The notes: generated by a model not told the origin, from the letters alone. Positions 34,545 through 44,832 are shown, counted from the stretch's first letter. The stretch: DNA of 64,000 nt from Jeotgalibacillus soli (GCF_000829435.1 NZ_JXRP01000014.1:17918-81917), one strand, 5' to 3'. Numbers and translations are program-made.

Positions 34545-35327
34545 ATGTTACAGCATGGTAAGGCTCTTAAATGGATATTTGCTTTTACATTGGCAATAAG
34601 CGTAATGTATCCTATTTCAGCACAGGCAGAAACAATGCATTGGGGATTTCAGCGCGGGAAAAATGGAGAACAAGCCAATGCGGGTCCCAAATACGAGGCA
34701 ATATTAAAAGAAAATGATGCCGTCTATAAGGGTTCCCCCGATGAAAAAGTACTGTATTTAACCTTCGATAATGGATTTGAAAATGGCTATACGGAGAAAA
34801 TTCTTAATGTATTAAAAGAAGAAAAAGTACCAGCTACGTTCTTTCTTACAGGACATTATTTACAAAGTGCCTCACCTCTTGTAAAAAGAATGGTGAAGGA
34901 TGGACATATTATCGGAAACCACTCCTGGGGACATCCGGATTTGACCACAATATCAAAAGAACAAATGCTTGAAGAATTCGCAAAGGTAAAGAAGAAAACA
35001 GAGGAATTAACCGGTCAAAAGGAAATGATGTTTATTCGTCCGCCAGAAGGCGTTTTTAATGACTTTGTCTTAAAAACGGCAAAAGAAGCAGGGTATACTC
35101 ATATTTTTTGGTCTGTTGCATTTGTTGATTGGCATGCGGATCGACCAAAGGGTGCTGATTATGCGTACAATGAGATCATGAAGCAAATCCATCCAGGTGC
35201 TGTCATTTTGCTTCATACAGTATCACCTGATAACGCTGGAGCACTTCAAAAAGTGATCCAGGATTTAAAAAAGCAAGGATATGAGTTCAAGGACTTGAAT
35301 CATTTACTCAAGAATCAACCATCGTAG
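34545..35327 (+). CDS. pdaA: Cortex muramic-lactam deacetylase PdaA
   Basis: N-acetylmuramic acid deacetylase needed for muramic delta-lactam in the spore cortex and for germination. The 260-residue exported protein has a signal peptide ending near SAQAET (residues 25-30), then the NodB/CE4 domain: TFDNGFENG at 73-81 in place of the usual TFDDG, as in PdaA, and the zinc motif HSWGH. Length is close to the 263 residues of the B. subtilis protein. ATG 34545 has GGAGG at nine bases; GTG 34539 is nearer and less likely. Made under a forespore sigma factor in B. subtilis; no clear sigma-G promoter was found here. Confidence 0.93.
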   Translation: MLQHGKALKWIFAFTLAISVMYPISAQAETMHWGFQRGKNGEQANAGPKYEAILKENDAVYKGSPDEKVLYLTFDNGFENGYTEKILNVLKEEKVPATFFLTGHYLQSASPLVKRMVKDGHIIGNHSWGHPDLTTISKEQMLEEFAKVKKKTEELTGQKEMMFIRPPEGVFNDFVLKTAKEAGYTHIFWSVAFVDWHADRPKGADYAYNEIMKQIHPGAVILLHTVSPDNAGALQKVIQDLKKQGYEFKDLNHLLKNQPS

Positions 35328-35332
35328 AATAT

Positions 35333-35399
35333 AGACAAGATCATCAAAGCTAAACGCGGAACAAGCTTCTGCAATTTGCGGATGATCTTGTTTTTTTCG
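35333..35399 (+). terminator. pdaA terminator
   Basis: ACAAGATCATC pairs with GATGATCTTGT across a long structured loop, then seven T. It begins a few bases after the stop. Confidence 0.85.
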
Positions 35400-35488
35400 T
35401 TTAAAAAGATTTGTTCTCTTTAAAAGGTAGTAATTTAACTTAATTTATACTATATTTTGAATAACAGATATTTAAAGAGGGGCATGTA

Positions 35489-36697
35489 ATGACAGAGCTG
35501 TCAATGAAGAAGGAATTAGAAGCATTAAAAATTGAAAACCAGTTATTGAAGGAACTACTATCACAATTTCCGCAAGCCATCGATCATTCTTCAATACATT
35601 TCAGTCACCAGACAGAAAAAATGATGGAAAATCAATTACATCATAACAACGGGAGGAAAATGGACTTTTCAATCACTTCCGATATGTTTGAGGTAGCAGA
35701 AAGTATTCTTTACGAAATCCTTGATCATGTACCACATCATATCGTGTTTACAGATAAAAATGGAATCATCTCCTTATGTAATCTGCAGGCTGCAAGAGAT
35801 TTAAAGGTTGAACAAAGGGATGTCATAGGCAAGCATATTCGTGAGCTTTTAAAATTACCGGATGAGAAAATCATTATTCTTGAAACGGCTAGAACGGGAA
35901 CGGAAGTAGTGAATAAAGAAGTTCTTGATCGAAATTACGGGATTATTAATACAAGAATTATTTATGATGCAGACGGTTCAATTAAACGAGTAATAGGAAC
36001 CTTTCAATTTTTAAACCGCTTTAAGGATGCGGAGAAACAGGCTCTTGCTGGAAGAATCGCAGCAGGAATTGCCCATGAAATCAGAAATCCTCTAACGACT
36101 GTCAGGGGGTATTTACAATTTCTGCAGGGGAGTGTAGATAATGAAATCTCCGACCTTTTTGAATCCTTGCTGATCCCTGAAATTGACCGTGCCAATAAAA
36201 TCATTTCTGATTTTCTAAGAATTGCCAAGCCTACAAAAACAAAAAAGGAATTCTTTCAGGTTGAAAAGTTTTTTAATGACCATCTCGCCAATTTTTTAAA
36301 TAGTGAAGCACTCCTATACAATGGAAGCATCAACTATGATATTAGTCCAGATTCTGCCAGTCGTTTTCTCGAAGGAGACAGCGATGAACTAATTCAAGTC
36401 TTTATTAATTTGTTCAGAAATTCTTTAGAAGCGAATCAGGATCAGCGTTTAAGCATTCAAATTAACGTGAAGCTTGTTGAAAATTGGTTGAGGATTTCAT
36501 TCAGAGATAATGGTAAAGGAATAAACCCCTCAATTCTTCCCTATATATTTGACCCATTTTTCACAACGAAGGATGAAGGAACAGGACTTGGGTTATCGGT
36601 TTCGAGAAAAATCATTGAAAATCATCATGGAATCATGGAAGTGGACAGCAGTAAAGAAGGGACTATTTTTACAATTTTACTTCCTGTGGAAAAATAA
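35489..36697 (+). CDS. Soluble PAS-domain histidine kinase
   Basis: 402 residues without TM segments: an N-terminal coiled coil (1-50), a PAS domain (about 75-180), the dimerisation/phosphoacceptor motif AAGIAHEIRNPLTTVRGYLQ with His196, and an HATPase domain with FRNSLEANQ (N box), FRDNGKGI (G1) and DEGTGLGLSVSRKI (G2). The H-box is that of the sporulation kinases (KinA to KinE type), so input to the phosphorelay is plausible. No response regulator gene is adjacent. GAGGGG upstream of the ATG; the terminator overlaps the stop. Confidence 0.88.
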   Translation: MTELSMKKELEALKIENQLLKELLSQFPQAIDHSSIHFSHQTEKMMENQLHHNNGRKMDFSITSDMFEVAESILYEILDHVPHHIVFTDKNGIISLCNLQAARDLKVEQRDVIGKHIRELLKLPDEKIIILETARTGTEVVNKEVLDRNYGIINTRIIYDADGSIKRVIGTFQFLNRFKDAEKQALAGRIAAGIAHEIRNPLTTVRGYLQFLQGSVDNEISDLFESLLIPEIDRANKIISDFLRIAKPTKTKKEFFQVEKFFNDHLANFLNSEALLYNGSINYDISPDSASRFLEGDSDELIQVFINLFRNSLEANQDQRLSIQINVKLVENWLRISFRDNGKGINPSILPYIFDPFFTTKDEGTGLGLSVSRKIIENHHGIMEVDSSKEGTIFTILLPVEK

Positions 36698-36735
36698 AGC
36701 GACCAGCTGACTATATAAGCTGTTCGCTTTATTTT
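36691..36735 (+). terminator. Histidine-kinase gene terminator
   Basis: AAAATAAAGCGACCAGCT pairs with AGCTGTTCGCTTTATTTT (one mismatch) around a nine-base loop; it includes the stop codon. Confidence 0.85.
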
Positions 36736-36798
36736 AATTGAATTAAGGCTGGTCTCATGATTCATGCTATAATGGCGAAAAAGGTTGGCGGGAATGAA

Positions 36799-37671
36799 AT
36801 GTGGCAAGAACGTGTGAAAATTAAGGGACCATATGCTTTTAATCGTGTAATCGAGCGTCTTTTGATTGATCCACTGAACGCTATCGATACTGAACAAATG
36901 ATGGTGAAGATGCCCTTTGATAGTGGACGGCGTCAGATGATCAGCGTGCAGTCAATTGGAACAAAGGATGACCCGGAATTTATTGTAAGAGGGAGCTTTA
37001 AAGAAGATCAAGAAAAGGTGTTAAATTATGTGTTTGAACATTTCCAATGGGACTCTCCATTAAGTGGAATCAATCAACATTTCGCACAGTCTTCTCTTTC
37101 TTCCATTTTTGAAGAGCACAGCGGAACGCCTCTTGTATTGGAATCATCTGTTTACAGCAGTCTTATAAAGAGCATCATTCATCAGCAACTAAATATGGCA
37201 TTTGCGAGCGTGCTTACCTATCGTTTTGTGACAAGTTTTGGTGAACGATTGGAGGATGTTTGGTTTTATCCGACACCTGATGTTGTTGCGTCTCTCAAAG
37301 TAGAAGAATTACGAGCATTGCAGTTTAGCCAGCGAAAAGCCGAATATGTCATTGGGGTAGGGGAACGTATTGTACAAGGACTCCTCAATGTAGCTTCTTT
37401 TTCTAGTTTAGAGGATGAAGAGATAAAAAAACAGCTCGTAAGCATACGCGGTGTGGGCCCATGGACCGCAGAAAATGTGCTATTATTTGGACTTGGGCGA
37501 TTAAATGTTTTCCCAATGGCGGATATTGGGATTCAAAATGCCATAAAGAAACAATTTAAAATGGACCGAAAGCCCACCATTCAAGAGATGGAGCTATGGA
37601 GTAAGGAATGGAATCCTTATTTGAGCTACGCATCACTCTACTTATGGCGGAGCATAGAAACAGGGAAGTGA
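36799..37671 (+). CDS. yfjP: DNA-3-methyladenine glycosylase II (YfjP, AlkA-like)
   Basis: Base-excision repair glycosylase of the helix-hairpin-helix GPD superfamily, 290 residues. The HhH-GPD motif is [21 protein letters not shown] with the catalytic Asp following in [11 protein letters not shown] 36799 (MWQERVKI) is the family start and is preceded by a weak GGCGGGA; ATGs at 36757 and 36772 are also in frame. Its stop overlaps the next gene's start region, an operon with rlmCD as in B. subtilis yfjP-yfjO. Confidence 0.9.
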   Translation: MWQERVKIKGPYAFNRVIERLLIDPLNAIDTEQMMVKMPFDSGRRQMISVQSIGTKDDPEFIVRGSFKEDQEKVLNYVFEHFQWDSPLSGINQHFAQSSLSSIFEEHSGTPLVLESSVYSSLIKSIIHQQLNMAFASVLTYRFVTSFGERLEDVWFYPTPDVVASLKVEELRALQFSQRKAEYVIGVGERIVQGLLNVASFSSLEDEEIKKQLVSIRGVGPWTAENVLLFGLGRLNVFPMADIGIQNAIKKQFKMDRKPTIQEMELWSKEWNPYLSYASLYLWRSIETGK

Positions 37672-37676
37672 CACAG

Positions 37677-39077
37677 TTGAGTGAACAGCAAGGAGATATA
37701 AAAATAAAAGAAAAGCAGCAATTCCCTCTGACCATTAAACGTCTTGGGATCAATGGTGAAGGAGTCGGCTATTTTAAACGACAGGTTGTCTTTGTCCCGG
37801 GTACTCTGCCTGGTGAGGAAGTCGTGGTTGAAGCAACAAAGGTTCACACTAAATTTGCTGAAGCCAAGGTTATGAAAATCAGAAAAGCTTCACCGCACAG
37901 GGTAACTCCTCCGTGTTATGTGTACGAAGCATGCGGTGGGTGTCAGCTGCAGCATTTGGAATACTCTCAGCAGCTGGTTGAGAAAAAGGATCTTTTAATG
38001 CAGGCACTTGAACGTCATACAAAATTTCGTTTGGATGATCTCAATATTCGCGGCACCCTTGGCATGGAAACCCCTTGGCATTACCGAAATAAGAGTCAAT
38101 TCCAGGTTGGCAAGCAAGGCGAAAAAGTCATTGCAGGCTTATACGGACAGAACTCCCATCAGTTAGTTGATATCAAAGAGTGCATTGTGCAGCGCAGTGA
38201 AACGAATAAAGTCATTCAGGTCGTAAGAAAACAGCTCGAAAAGCTTTCTATACCTGTCTACAATGAACGAAAAAGAAAAGGCTCTGTACGTACGATCGTG
38301 ACACGTGTAGGCGTGCAAACGGGAGAAGTTCAAATCGTGATTGTTACGGCAACGAATGATTTGCCAAAGAAAGAACAACTGATCAAAGCTCTGCAGAATA
38401 AACTTCCAGAAGTGAAGTCAATCATGCAAAACATTAACCCTTTATCAACTTCTTTAATCTTTGGTGAAAAAACAATTCTTCTGGCTGGGAAAAAAACAAT
38501 CGAGGAAAAGCTGGATGGATACAGCTATCATCTATCAGCGCGAGCATTCTTTCAGCTTAACCCGCTTCAAACGGAAAAGCTGTACAATGAAATTAAAAAA
38601 GCCGCGGATCTAACCGGCACAGAAAAACTCGTGGATGCATACTGCGGATCCGGAACAATTGGTCTGTGGTTATCTGAGGGGGCTGGGGAAATTAGAGGAA
38701 TGGATGTCATTAAGGAATCCATTGAAGATGCAAGAATCAATGCTAATAGCTATCATCTTAAAAATACCCGCTATGAAGTCGGTACTGCAGAGGAATGGAT
38801 GCTGAAATGGAAGCAGGAAGGCTGGAGACCAGATGTTGTTGTGGTGGATCCTCCCCGTACAGGCTGTGACCCATCGCTGCTTAAAACCATTTTAGCTGTA
38901 AAGCCAAAGAAGTTTGTCTATGCGTCATGTAATCCATCAACACTTGCCAAGGACCTGATGATGCTATCAACCCATTATAAAATAGAGTACATTCAGCCGA
39001 TTGATATGTTTCCACAAACTAGTCATGTGGAAAGCGTTACGAAGCTGGTGTTAAAAGAACAAGCAGGGAGCCGATAG
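37677..39077 (+). CDS. rlmCD: 23S rRNA (uracil-C5)-methyltransferase RlmCD
   Basis: Methylates two uridines of 23S rRNA (747 and 1939 in E. coli numbering) in B. subtilis. The 466-residue protein begins with a TRAM domain, has a 4Fe-4S motif [10 protein letters not shown] plus a later Cys in IKECIVQ, the SAM site [13 protein letters not shown] and the catalytic cysteine in [14 protein letters not shown] prefer TTG 37677, eight bases after AGGGAAG; GTG 37668, which overlaps the yfjP stop, is an alternative. Translationally linked to the glycosylase gene. Confidence 0.91.
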   Translation: MSEQQGDIKIKEKQQFPLTIKRLGINGEGVGYFKRQVVFVPGTLPGEEVVVEATKVHTKFAEAKVMKIRKASPHRVTPPCYVYEACGGCQLQHLEYSQQLVEKKDLLMQALERHTKFRLDDLNIRGTLGMETPWHYRNKSQFQVGKQGEKVIAGLYGQNSHQLVDIKECIVQRSETNKVIQVVRKQLEKLSIPVYNERKRKGSVRTIVTRVGVQTGEVQIVIVTATNDLPKKEQLIKALQNKLPEVKSIMQNINPLSTSLIFGEKTILLAGKKTIEEKLDGYSYHLSARAFFQLNPLQTEKLYNEIKKAADLTGTEKLVDAYCGSGTIGLWLSEGAGEIRGMDVIKESIEDARINANSYHLKNTRYEVGTAEEWMLKWKQEGWRPDVVVVDPPRTGCDPSLLKTILAVKPKKFVYASCNPSTLAKDLMMLSTHYKIEYIQPIDMFPQTSHVESVTKLVLKEQAGSR

Positions 39078-39092
39078 GGCCCCTGCTTGTTT
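39059..39092 (+). terminator. Possible rlmCD terminator
   Basis: ACAAGCAGGG (39059-39068) with CCCTGCTTGT (39081-39090). The T-tract is poor and the stem overlaps the last codons. Confidence 0.5.
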
Positions 39093-39203
39093 CATGTGAA
39101 ATAAAGTTAAAAATGAGAATGTAGTCTTGCAGCTATGAGTGAGAAAAAGCATGGGAAATGGAATACATAAACGACTAACTGTAATAGTATCGATGATGTT
39201 TGA

Positions 39204-40058
39204 TTATAGCTCTGTTGCGTATTTGTTCAATTCCTTACTCATTTTTTCAATCTCGTCAATAAACGAGGAAATTTCATCTGTTGAAGATGCCTGATCGCGT
39301 CCAACAGCCACAACTTTTTCGATTGATGCTGTGATTTCATTGATTGACTGCTGCATATTTAATAATGTGTTTTGAATTTTTTCCGTTGAGGAAACGGTCT
39401 CATTAGACAATTTACGTATTTCTTTTGCCACTACATCAAAGCCTTTTCCCATTTCACCTGCACGAGCTGCTTCAATAGAAGCATTTAACCCTAGCAGATT
39501 GGTTTGATTGGCAATTTTTTTAATAAAGGTAATGACCTCATCTGTATTCTTCATTTCATTAGATGCGTGTGTGGACTGCTCAAGAAGTGTAGAACTAATT
39601 TCAGCTAGCCCTTCAGAACCCTTCGCTATATTTGTAATTCTTTCATTTGCATTTGTGATCGATGAGACAATCTGGTCAGAGATATTTAGCAGTTTCTTTT
39701 CGTTTTGTCTTTGTATTTGAATCGCAAGCGCTCCTACAACCTTATTGCCATCCATAATAGGAGTAGCAAGCCCCGTAAAAGAGAAACCAAAAAATTCAGC
39801 AGGAATTTCTTCTTCAAGTGACTTATTAAATCGTATGCAGTCCGCAAGCGGCTCTTTTGGGTTGATTCTTAGCCCAGGTTTTGCTCCTATATCAATTTTT
39901 CTGCCTGGATAGTAAGCTAGCCATTCTTCTCTATTTGTAAGGCCAATGGCAAGATCAGGCAAAATAGCACTGATTGTAGGGATCACTTGGAGAAAAGCGT
40001 CTAATTTAGTTGAGATTATATCTGTTGAACGTAAACTATTTATAGATAAATTAGTCAT
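39204..40058 (-). CDS. yfmS: Cytosolic methyl-accepting chemotaxis protein (YfmS-like)
   Basis: Soluble chemoreceptor of 284 residues with no TM segment. The N-terminal 120 residues look like a PAS/cache-type sensor ([38 protein letters not shown]). The C-terminal signalling helix pair is short, with tip [19 protein letters not shown] and [15 protein letters not shown]. Size and order match B. subtilis YfmS as I remember it. It could sense an internal metabolic signal. Monocistronic, about 550 bases from the divergent hemolysin-family gene. Confidence 0.88.
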   Translation of the reverse strand: MTNLSINSLRSTDIISTKLDAFLQVIPTISAILPDLAIGLTNREEWLAYYPGRKIDIGAKPGLRINPKEPLADCIRFNKSLEEEIPAEFFGFSFTGLATPIMDGNKVVGALAIQIQRQNEKKLLNISDQIVSSITNANERITNIAKGSEGLAEISSTLLEQSTHASNEMKNTDEVITFIKKIANQTNLLGLNASIEAARAGEMGKGFDVVAKEIRKLSNETVSSTEKIQNTLLNMQQSINEITASIEKVVAVGRDQASSTDEISSFIDEIEKMSKELNKYATEL

Positions 40059-40633
40059 AAGGTCATCATTCCTTTTTACTATTATTGTTTCTTGATCGTA
40101 TCATCCTTTTATACAAATCACTAATTAAAATGCTCTATTTGAAATTAAACTTTGTAAACTATTTCAATCAGATGCTTTTTAACATTTTAAATTTACAATT
40201 TAATAAGCAATAAGAACTATCATGATCCATTGTACACGTTGTTGAAAAGGGAAACGGTCAAAAATTTTAATCTCTTATTCATGATGGTTCCGATACGTCC
40301 ATGTAACCATTGCTGCTATAGCAGGATTAATCAAGTATATAATTTTTAATTATGTGGACAATAAGCATATCAATTGAATCATCAAAATTAACTGTTACTA
40401 TGAAATGCTACGATGCTTCATTTAATTACCAATATCGCCTCCTGGGAGTACGTACATGCAATGCATTAACAGCTATATATGGTAAAATGATATTAGTTTG
40501 AATCATTTATTGTCTTGAAACGGGAGGGGACAATAGATGTGGTTCATATAAGATCATCTAATAACAGCTTCATAGCTTATTTAACTGAATCAAGAGCTCT
40601 TTGTATTTTTATTCTTCTGGAGGTAGATCTTCT
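40059..40633. other. Long intergenic region between yfmS and the CNNM/CorC-type gene
   Basis: 575 bases with no standard gene. A strong ribosome site GGGAGGGG (40522-40529) stands before the four-codon frame ATG TGG TTC ATA TAA (40537-40551). The sequence does not fit the Mg2+-sensing M-box leader as I remember it, although such a leader would be plausible ahead of a CNNM-type gene. A TAAAAT near 40485 may be a -10 element. Confidence 0.45.
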
Positions 40634-41953
40634 TTGACAATTGAAATACTAATTTTACTTGTATTAATTGTGATTAATGCTTTTTTTGCAGCATCTGAAA
40701 TTGCACTGATTTCATTAAATGACAATAAAGTAAAAATGATGGCTGATAGTGGGGATAAAAAGGCCATTATGTTACATAATCTTCTTTCTGAGCCGAGCCG
40801 CTTTTTAGCTACCATCCAAATTGGTATCACACTTGCTGGTTTTATGGCGAGTGCGTTTGCTGCTGAAAGCTTTGCTGGGCGGTTAGCGTCTTTCTTGTAT
40901 GAAATGGGATTGCCAATTTCAGAAAGGCTTCTAGGCACAATCTCCCTTGTGGTCATTACGCTTGTTTTGTCATATTTTACATTGGTCTTAGGTGAGCTAG
41001 TACCGAAAAGGCTTGCTCTTCAAAAGGCGGAAGCTATTTCAAGGTTTGCAGTTGGTCCACTTACCTTTTTATCTAAAATTTCTTCGCCGTTTGTTAAGTT
41101 ACTCACGTTATCAACCAATTCAGTTGTAAGACTATTTGGTGTAGATCCGAATGCTGAAGATGACAATATAACAGAAGAAGAAATAAGAATGATGGTGGAT
41201 GTAGGCAAAGAGCGCGGTTCTATTCAAGAAACAGAAAAAGTCATGATTAATAATATTTTCGAATTTAATGATAAAACCGTGTCTGATATTATGACGCATC
41301 GTACAAAGATTGTCGCCATACCAATTGATTACACGTTAAGACAAACGGTTCAAACTGCACTTGCAGAAAAATACACTAGATTTCCTGTGTACGAAAAACA
41401 AATTGATAATGTTGTGGGAATCTTGCATGTGAAGGATTTAATTCAGTTTGTAGACCATTCTGATCAGAAAGTGTTTAATCTGAGTGAAATGATGCGTGAC
41501 CCTTTTTTTGTTCTTGAAACAAAAAGAATAGATGCTTTGTTTACTGAAATGCAGCAAAACAATGTTCATATGGCCATATCAATCGATGAATATGGCGGTA
41601 CGGATGGACTTGTAACAATTGAGGATGTTATTGAAGAAATCGTAGGGAATATTTTTGACGAGTATGATGCACCAGAAACGAATATAGAAGAAATAGACCA
41701 GCTTGATGAACATACTTACCTAATCGCTGGGACAACGAATCTTTATGTGGTAGAGGATTTATTGAAAATTGGTTTGCCCATTGAAGAATTTGACACCATA
41801 AGCGGTTTCGTTATTGGCCAGCTTGGCTATATTCCAAATGGAGAAGATCATCCGCGCCTTGAATATCAAAATGTCTCTTTTACAGTGGAAGAAGTGTCTG
41901 ACCGGAGAATTATTTCAGTTAAAATATTTGTAAGTAAAAACGAAGACGATTAA
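40634..41953 (+). CDS. CNNM/CorC-type (hemolysin C family) membrane protein with CBS domains
   Basis: Membrane protein of 439 residues thought to export or regulate Mg2+ or Co2+: an N-terminal DUF21 domain with several TM segments (to about 195), a CBS pair (about 210-330) and a C-terminal CorC_HlyC domain (345-435). Family motifs TVSDIMTHRTKIVAIP, YTRFPVYEKQIDNVVGILHVKDL (seen as RFPVYE and GILHVKDL) and DEYGGTDGLVTIEDVIEEIVG (seen as DEYGGTDGLVT) are intact. TTG 40634 with GGAGGT upstream was preferred to ATG 40601, whose extra residues are unlike the family. B. subtilis has several paralogues, so no symbol is given. Confidence 0.9.
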   Translation: MTIEILILLVLIVINAFFAASEIALISLNDNKVKMMADSGDKKAIMLHNLLSEPSRFLATIQIGITLAGFMASAFAAESFAGRLASFLYEMGLPISERLLGTISLVVITLVLSYFTLVLGELVPKRLALQKAEAISRFAVGPLTFLSKISSPFVKLLTLSTNSVVRLFGVDPNAEDDNITEEEIRMMVDVGKERGSIQETEKVMINNIFEFNDKTVSDIMTHRTKIVAIPIDYTLRQTVQTALAEKYTRFPVYEKQIDNVVGILHVKDLIQFVDHSDQKVFNLSEMMRDPFFVLETKRIDALFTEMQQNNVHMAISIDEYGGTDGLVTIEDVIEEIVGNIFDEYDAPETNIEEIDQLDEHTYLIAGTTNLYVVEDLLKIGLPIEEFDTISGFVIGQLGYIPNGEDHPRLEYQNVSFTVEEVSDRRIISVKIFVSKNEDD

Positions 41954-42072
41954 TTATTTCTATACAAATCTCTTCTTGGACCACTCGGTGGAACAGGAAG
42001 GGATTTTTATTATATAACAGATTTTAGCAAGACGTACTCTTTCTTCTAGTCTTAAACAGGTGGATATTGCAA

Positions 42073-42195
42073 ATGAACAAAAAAAGAAATAATAATAAAA
42101 TAGCGATTCAACAGAATACACAGAAGCTGCGTGAGCAAACAATATTTAAAAAAGAGGATCGCTTTAGATTAAACGAACCTCTTTTCACGTTATGA
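42073..42195 (+). CDS. Possible 40-residue basic small protein
   Basis: ATG 42073 has AGGTGG nine bases upstream and opens MNKKRNNNKIAIQQNTQKLR and then EQTIFKKEDRFRL, a Lys/Asn/Gln-rich peptide. It runs through the yfhF terminator and ends in a TGA overlapping the yfhF 3' end. No family recognised; may be chance. Confidence 0.3.
   Translation: MNKKRNNNKIAIQQNTQKLREQTIFKKEDRFRLNEPLFTL
42149..42187 (-). terminator. yfhF terminator
   Basis: On the minus strand AAAAGAGG...CCTCTTTT forms an imperfect stem of about 14 bp with a T-run. It starts a few bases after the yfhF stop. Confidence 0.83.
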
Positions 42196-43095
42196 ATAGA
42201 TCTCCTCCAGCGCTTCATGAAGTGTCGGATAAAGAAAAGTGAATCCATGCTCTTCCAAAACTTTTGGCAGCACTTTTTGACCTTCTAGCACAAGTGAGCT
42301 TTTATCACCTAGTGCAAGCTTTAAGGCAAAGCTTGGTGCTGGGATCCAGTGTGGGCGATTCAGCATTTGGCCTAATGTCTCGCCAAATTCTTTCATTCGC
42401 GTGGGATTTGGCGCTGTAACATTAAAAGGTCCTTCAATTTTATGGTGCTCCAGGACAAATAAAATAGCTCGTGCTACATCTTGATAATGAACCCAGGAGA
42501 GCCATTGTTTGCCGCTTCCAACAGTACCGCCGACCATAAGTTTATAAGGCATGGCCATGCTTGGTAAAGCTCCGTCTTTTTTACCTAATATAATGCCGAA
42601 GCGTGCACATGCTACTCTGACGCCTTCATCTTCTGCAAGCCTTGCTTTTTTCTCCCAATCAATGACTGTTTCTGCTAGAAAATTATGTCCCTTCTCTGTT
42701 GAAGTTTCTGTGAAAATTTTTGTTTCTGAAGGAGGATAATAGCCGACGGCACTGGCATTTATCAGGACAGAAGGTGTTATATCAAGTGCGCGTATAATAC
42801 GTAAAATTTCGCCAGTTGCTTCCATCCGGCTATCATAAATGCGCTTTTTCTGGTCATCATTCCAGCGTCCATTATTGATTGATTCACCTGCAAGATTAAT
42901 AATCCAATCAATCTCCTCAAGCTCTTTTTCAGGCTGGGCATTTTCAGTAAGCCACTCGACATAATGCACTTGCTTTGTTGAGTCATATAAATCAGGGTTT
43001 CTCGTTAAAATGTAAACCTCATGCTGTTCTTGTACTAGTAAATTTGTAATTGTCTTGCCAGCAAACCCGGTTCCTCCGGACAATAGGATTTTCAT
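42190..43095 (-). CDS. yfhF: NAD(P)-binding epimerase-like protein YfhF (TIGR01777 family)
   Basis: Short-chain epimerase-type protein of 301 residues, family of cell-division inhibitor SulA-like sugar epimerases whose substrate is unknown. Rossmann motif LSGGTGFAGKTI at the N-terminus, INLAGESINNGRW and the conserved WLSWVHYQDVARAI in the middle, and the C-terminal TIGR01777/DUF1731-type end KVLPKVLEEHGFTFLYPTL. GGGGGGAT before the ATG. Same position next to recX as in B. subtilis. Confidence 0.9.
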   Translation of the reverse strand: MKILLSGGTGFAGKTITNLLVQEQHEVYILTRNPDLYDSTKQVHYVEWLTENAQPEKELEEIDWIINLAGESINNGRWNDDQKKRIYDSRMEATGEILRIIRALDITPSVLINASAVGYYPPSETKIFTETSTEKGHNFLAETVIDWEKKARLAEDEGVRVACARFGIILGKKDGALPSMAMPYKLMVGGTVGSGKQWLSWVHYQDVARAILFVLEHHKIEGPFNVTAPNPTRMKEFGETLGQMLNRPHWIPAPSFALKLALGDKSSLVLEGQKVLPKVLEEHGFTFLYPTLHEALEEIYS

Positions 43096-43271
43096 TCGTC
43101 ATCCCCCCTGCTTATTACTGTTAATATTACCTGTTTGAAGATGAAAAAGCTTCTTTTAAGAGGCTGAGAGAAGATAATCTTTAATTAATGGGAGAATTCC
43201 AGCTAGTTAGATTTCATAGATGGTTAAAGATGAAGAGGTAAATGTGATAAAGTAATAGTGAGGTGAGTGAG

Positions 43272-44078
43272 ATGCCGATCATCACTAAAATTACGGTGCA
43301 GAAAAAAAACAAAGAACGTTACAATATATTTCTTGATGGAACGTATGCATTTAGTGTAGATGAAGAAGTGCTGGCACGTTTTCGGCTTTCGAAAAATAAA
43401 GAGCTGACTGATTTTGATATAGGTGAAATTGAATATGAAGATGAAATTAGAAAAGGGTTTAATAAGGCCCTTTTCTACTTAAGCTATCGTATGCGCTCTG
43501 AGCATGAAATTGTCCTGTATTTGCGAAATGAGCATGAGATGGGGGACGCCTCCATTCAGGAAACATTGCATAAATTAAGGGAGTATGGCTACGTTAATGA
43601 TGAAGAATTTACGAAAGCCTATGTGAACACACAGCTTCGCACATCAGATAAAGGCCCCCAGCATTTACAAATGGCGCTGAAGGATAAAGGGGTTAGCCCA
43701 GGTGTGATTGAAGCTATGCTCGAAACGATTCCTTTTGAAGAATGGCTGGAGCGAGCAAAACAAGTGATGCAAAAGGTTATTCAAAAAAACCAAAAGCAAT
43801 CTGAGATGCAAATTAAAAAGAAAACACAGGACACTTTAGCGAGAAAAGGGTATTCTGGCATTATAATAAGGGAGGTTCTTTCCTCCCAAGCAATTGATCG
43901 GGATGATGATGAAATGTGGCAGGCGATTTATACACAAGCACGAAAAGCTCATAATAAGCTTGTTAATAAATATGAAGGCTATGAATATACACAGCGCATG
44001 AAGCAGGCGTTATTCCGAAAAGGATTTCAAATGGATAATATTGAAAAAGTGATTGATCATCTTGCTAAAGAGGAGTAG
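43272..44078 (+). CDS. recX: Recombination regulator RecX
   Basis: Cytosolic RecA modulator, 268 residues, made of tandem three-helix repeats: LSYRMRSEHEIVLYLR, LREYGYVNDEEFTKAYVN, KGPQHLQMALKDKGVS and the C-terminal repeats. ATG 43272 was chosen (MPIITKITVQ, as in B. subtilis) over GTG 43263; GAGGTGAG overlaps the latter. Transcribed divergently from yfhF. In B. subtilis yfhG (recX) has the same neighbours. Confidence 0.93.
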   Translation: MPIITKITVQKKNKERYNIFLDGTYAFSVDEEVLARFRLSKNKELTDFDIGEIEYEDEIRKGFNKALFYLSYRMRSEHEIVLYLRNEHEMGDASIQETLHKLREYGYVNDEEFTKAYVNTQLRTSDKGPQHLQMALKDKGVSPGVIEAMLETIPFEEWLERAKQVMQKVIQKNQKQSEMQIKKKTQDTLARKGYSGIIIREVLSSQAIDRDDDEMWQAIYTQARKAHNKLVNKYEGYEYTQRMKQALFRKGFQMDNIEKVIDHLAKEE

Positions 44079-44097
44079 GGAAGGAAGGTTATCATTA

Positions 44098-44139
44098 AAA
44101 TAAAGGATAGGCTGTCTCCTTATGTAATGAGCAGCCTAT
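44098..44139 (-). terminator. SDR gene terminator
   Basis: ATAGGCTG (44107-44114) with CAGCCTAT (44132-44139); T-rich run on the minus strand. It may also stop recX transcription from the other side. Confidence 0.75.
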
Positions 44140-44145
44140 ACCTCT

Positions 44146-44832
44146 CTATCTTTTTGATTCAATAATGATTTCATCCTGATCATGCATATTTTCAACAATA
44201 ATATCAGCGACTTCTTTTGGTGTTCGAAAGATTTCTGGGGAGTCCACATGTGTTGAGCCTTCCCAAAAAGGTGTATTCATACCGCCCATATAGGCACGGA
44301 CCACGCGAATACCAAAAGGCTTAAGCTCTTGAGCTATGCTTTCTGAAAAACCGCGCAAGGCAAATTTACTCGCGACGTAACCTGATTCATTTACTTTTCC
44401 TCGAAGAGCGGCAGTAGAGAGAATGTTAAGGAACATGCCGGACTTTTCTTCTTTCATATAGGGAACTAAAGCTTTTGTAAGCGCCATGGGTCCTAACACA
44501 TTTGTGCGAAACATAAGATCCCATTCCTCCATATCCATGGATTCAAGGGAGCCGAAGTATCCGACACCTGCATTGTTTACTACCAAATCAATTGGAAGCA
44601 TTTCTGAATCTCTTAATTTATTGATTAATTCTCTTAATTGTTCAGGCATTGTAACATCACATGCGACACTTGATGCTGTGCCATTGAGTGCGTTGATACT
44701 GGCTTCAAGCTCCACAAGAGGCTTTACTCTCCTGCCAACCAGGATCATATGATAGCTGCGGCTGAGAGATAACGCTAGCTCTTTTCCTAATCCTGTACCA
44801 GCTCCAGTAACTAATGCAATCGGACGTTTCAT
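44146..44832 (-). CDS. Short-chain dehydrogenase/reductase
   Basis: Classical SDR of 228 residues: cofactor motif TGAGTGLGKE, NNAGVG, the Ser region LNILSTAAL and the catalytic YVASK. Basic residues after the second strand (GRRVKPL) favour NADP. GGAGG lies eight bases before ATG 44832. Substrate is unknown. It is convergent with recX and divergent from yfhH; I recall no B. subtilis counterpart at this site. Confidence 0.87.
   Translation of the reverse strand: MKRPIALVTGAGTGLGKELALSLSRSYHMILVGRRVKPLVELEASINALNGTASSVACDVTMPEQLRELINKLRDSEMLPIDLVVNNAGVGYFGSLESMDMEEWDLMFRTNVLGPMALTKALVPYMKEEKSGMFLNILSTAALRGKVNESGYVASKFALRGFSESIAQELKPFGIRVVRAYMGGMNTPFWEGSTHVDSPEIFRTPKEVADIIVENMHDQDEIIIESKR

Noticed and set aside
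40260..40600. Possible Mg2+ riboswitch (M-box) ahead of the CNNM/CorC-type gene
   Set aside because: I looked for the conserved M-box core and did not find it; only a mini-frame and AT-rich sequence were seen.
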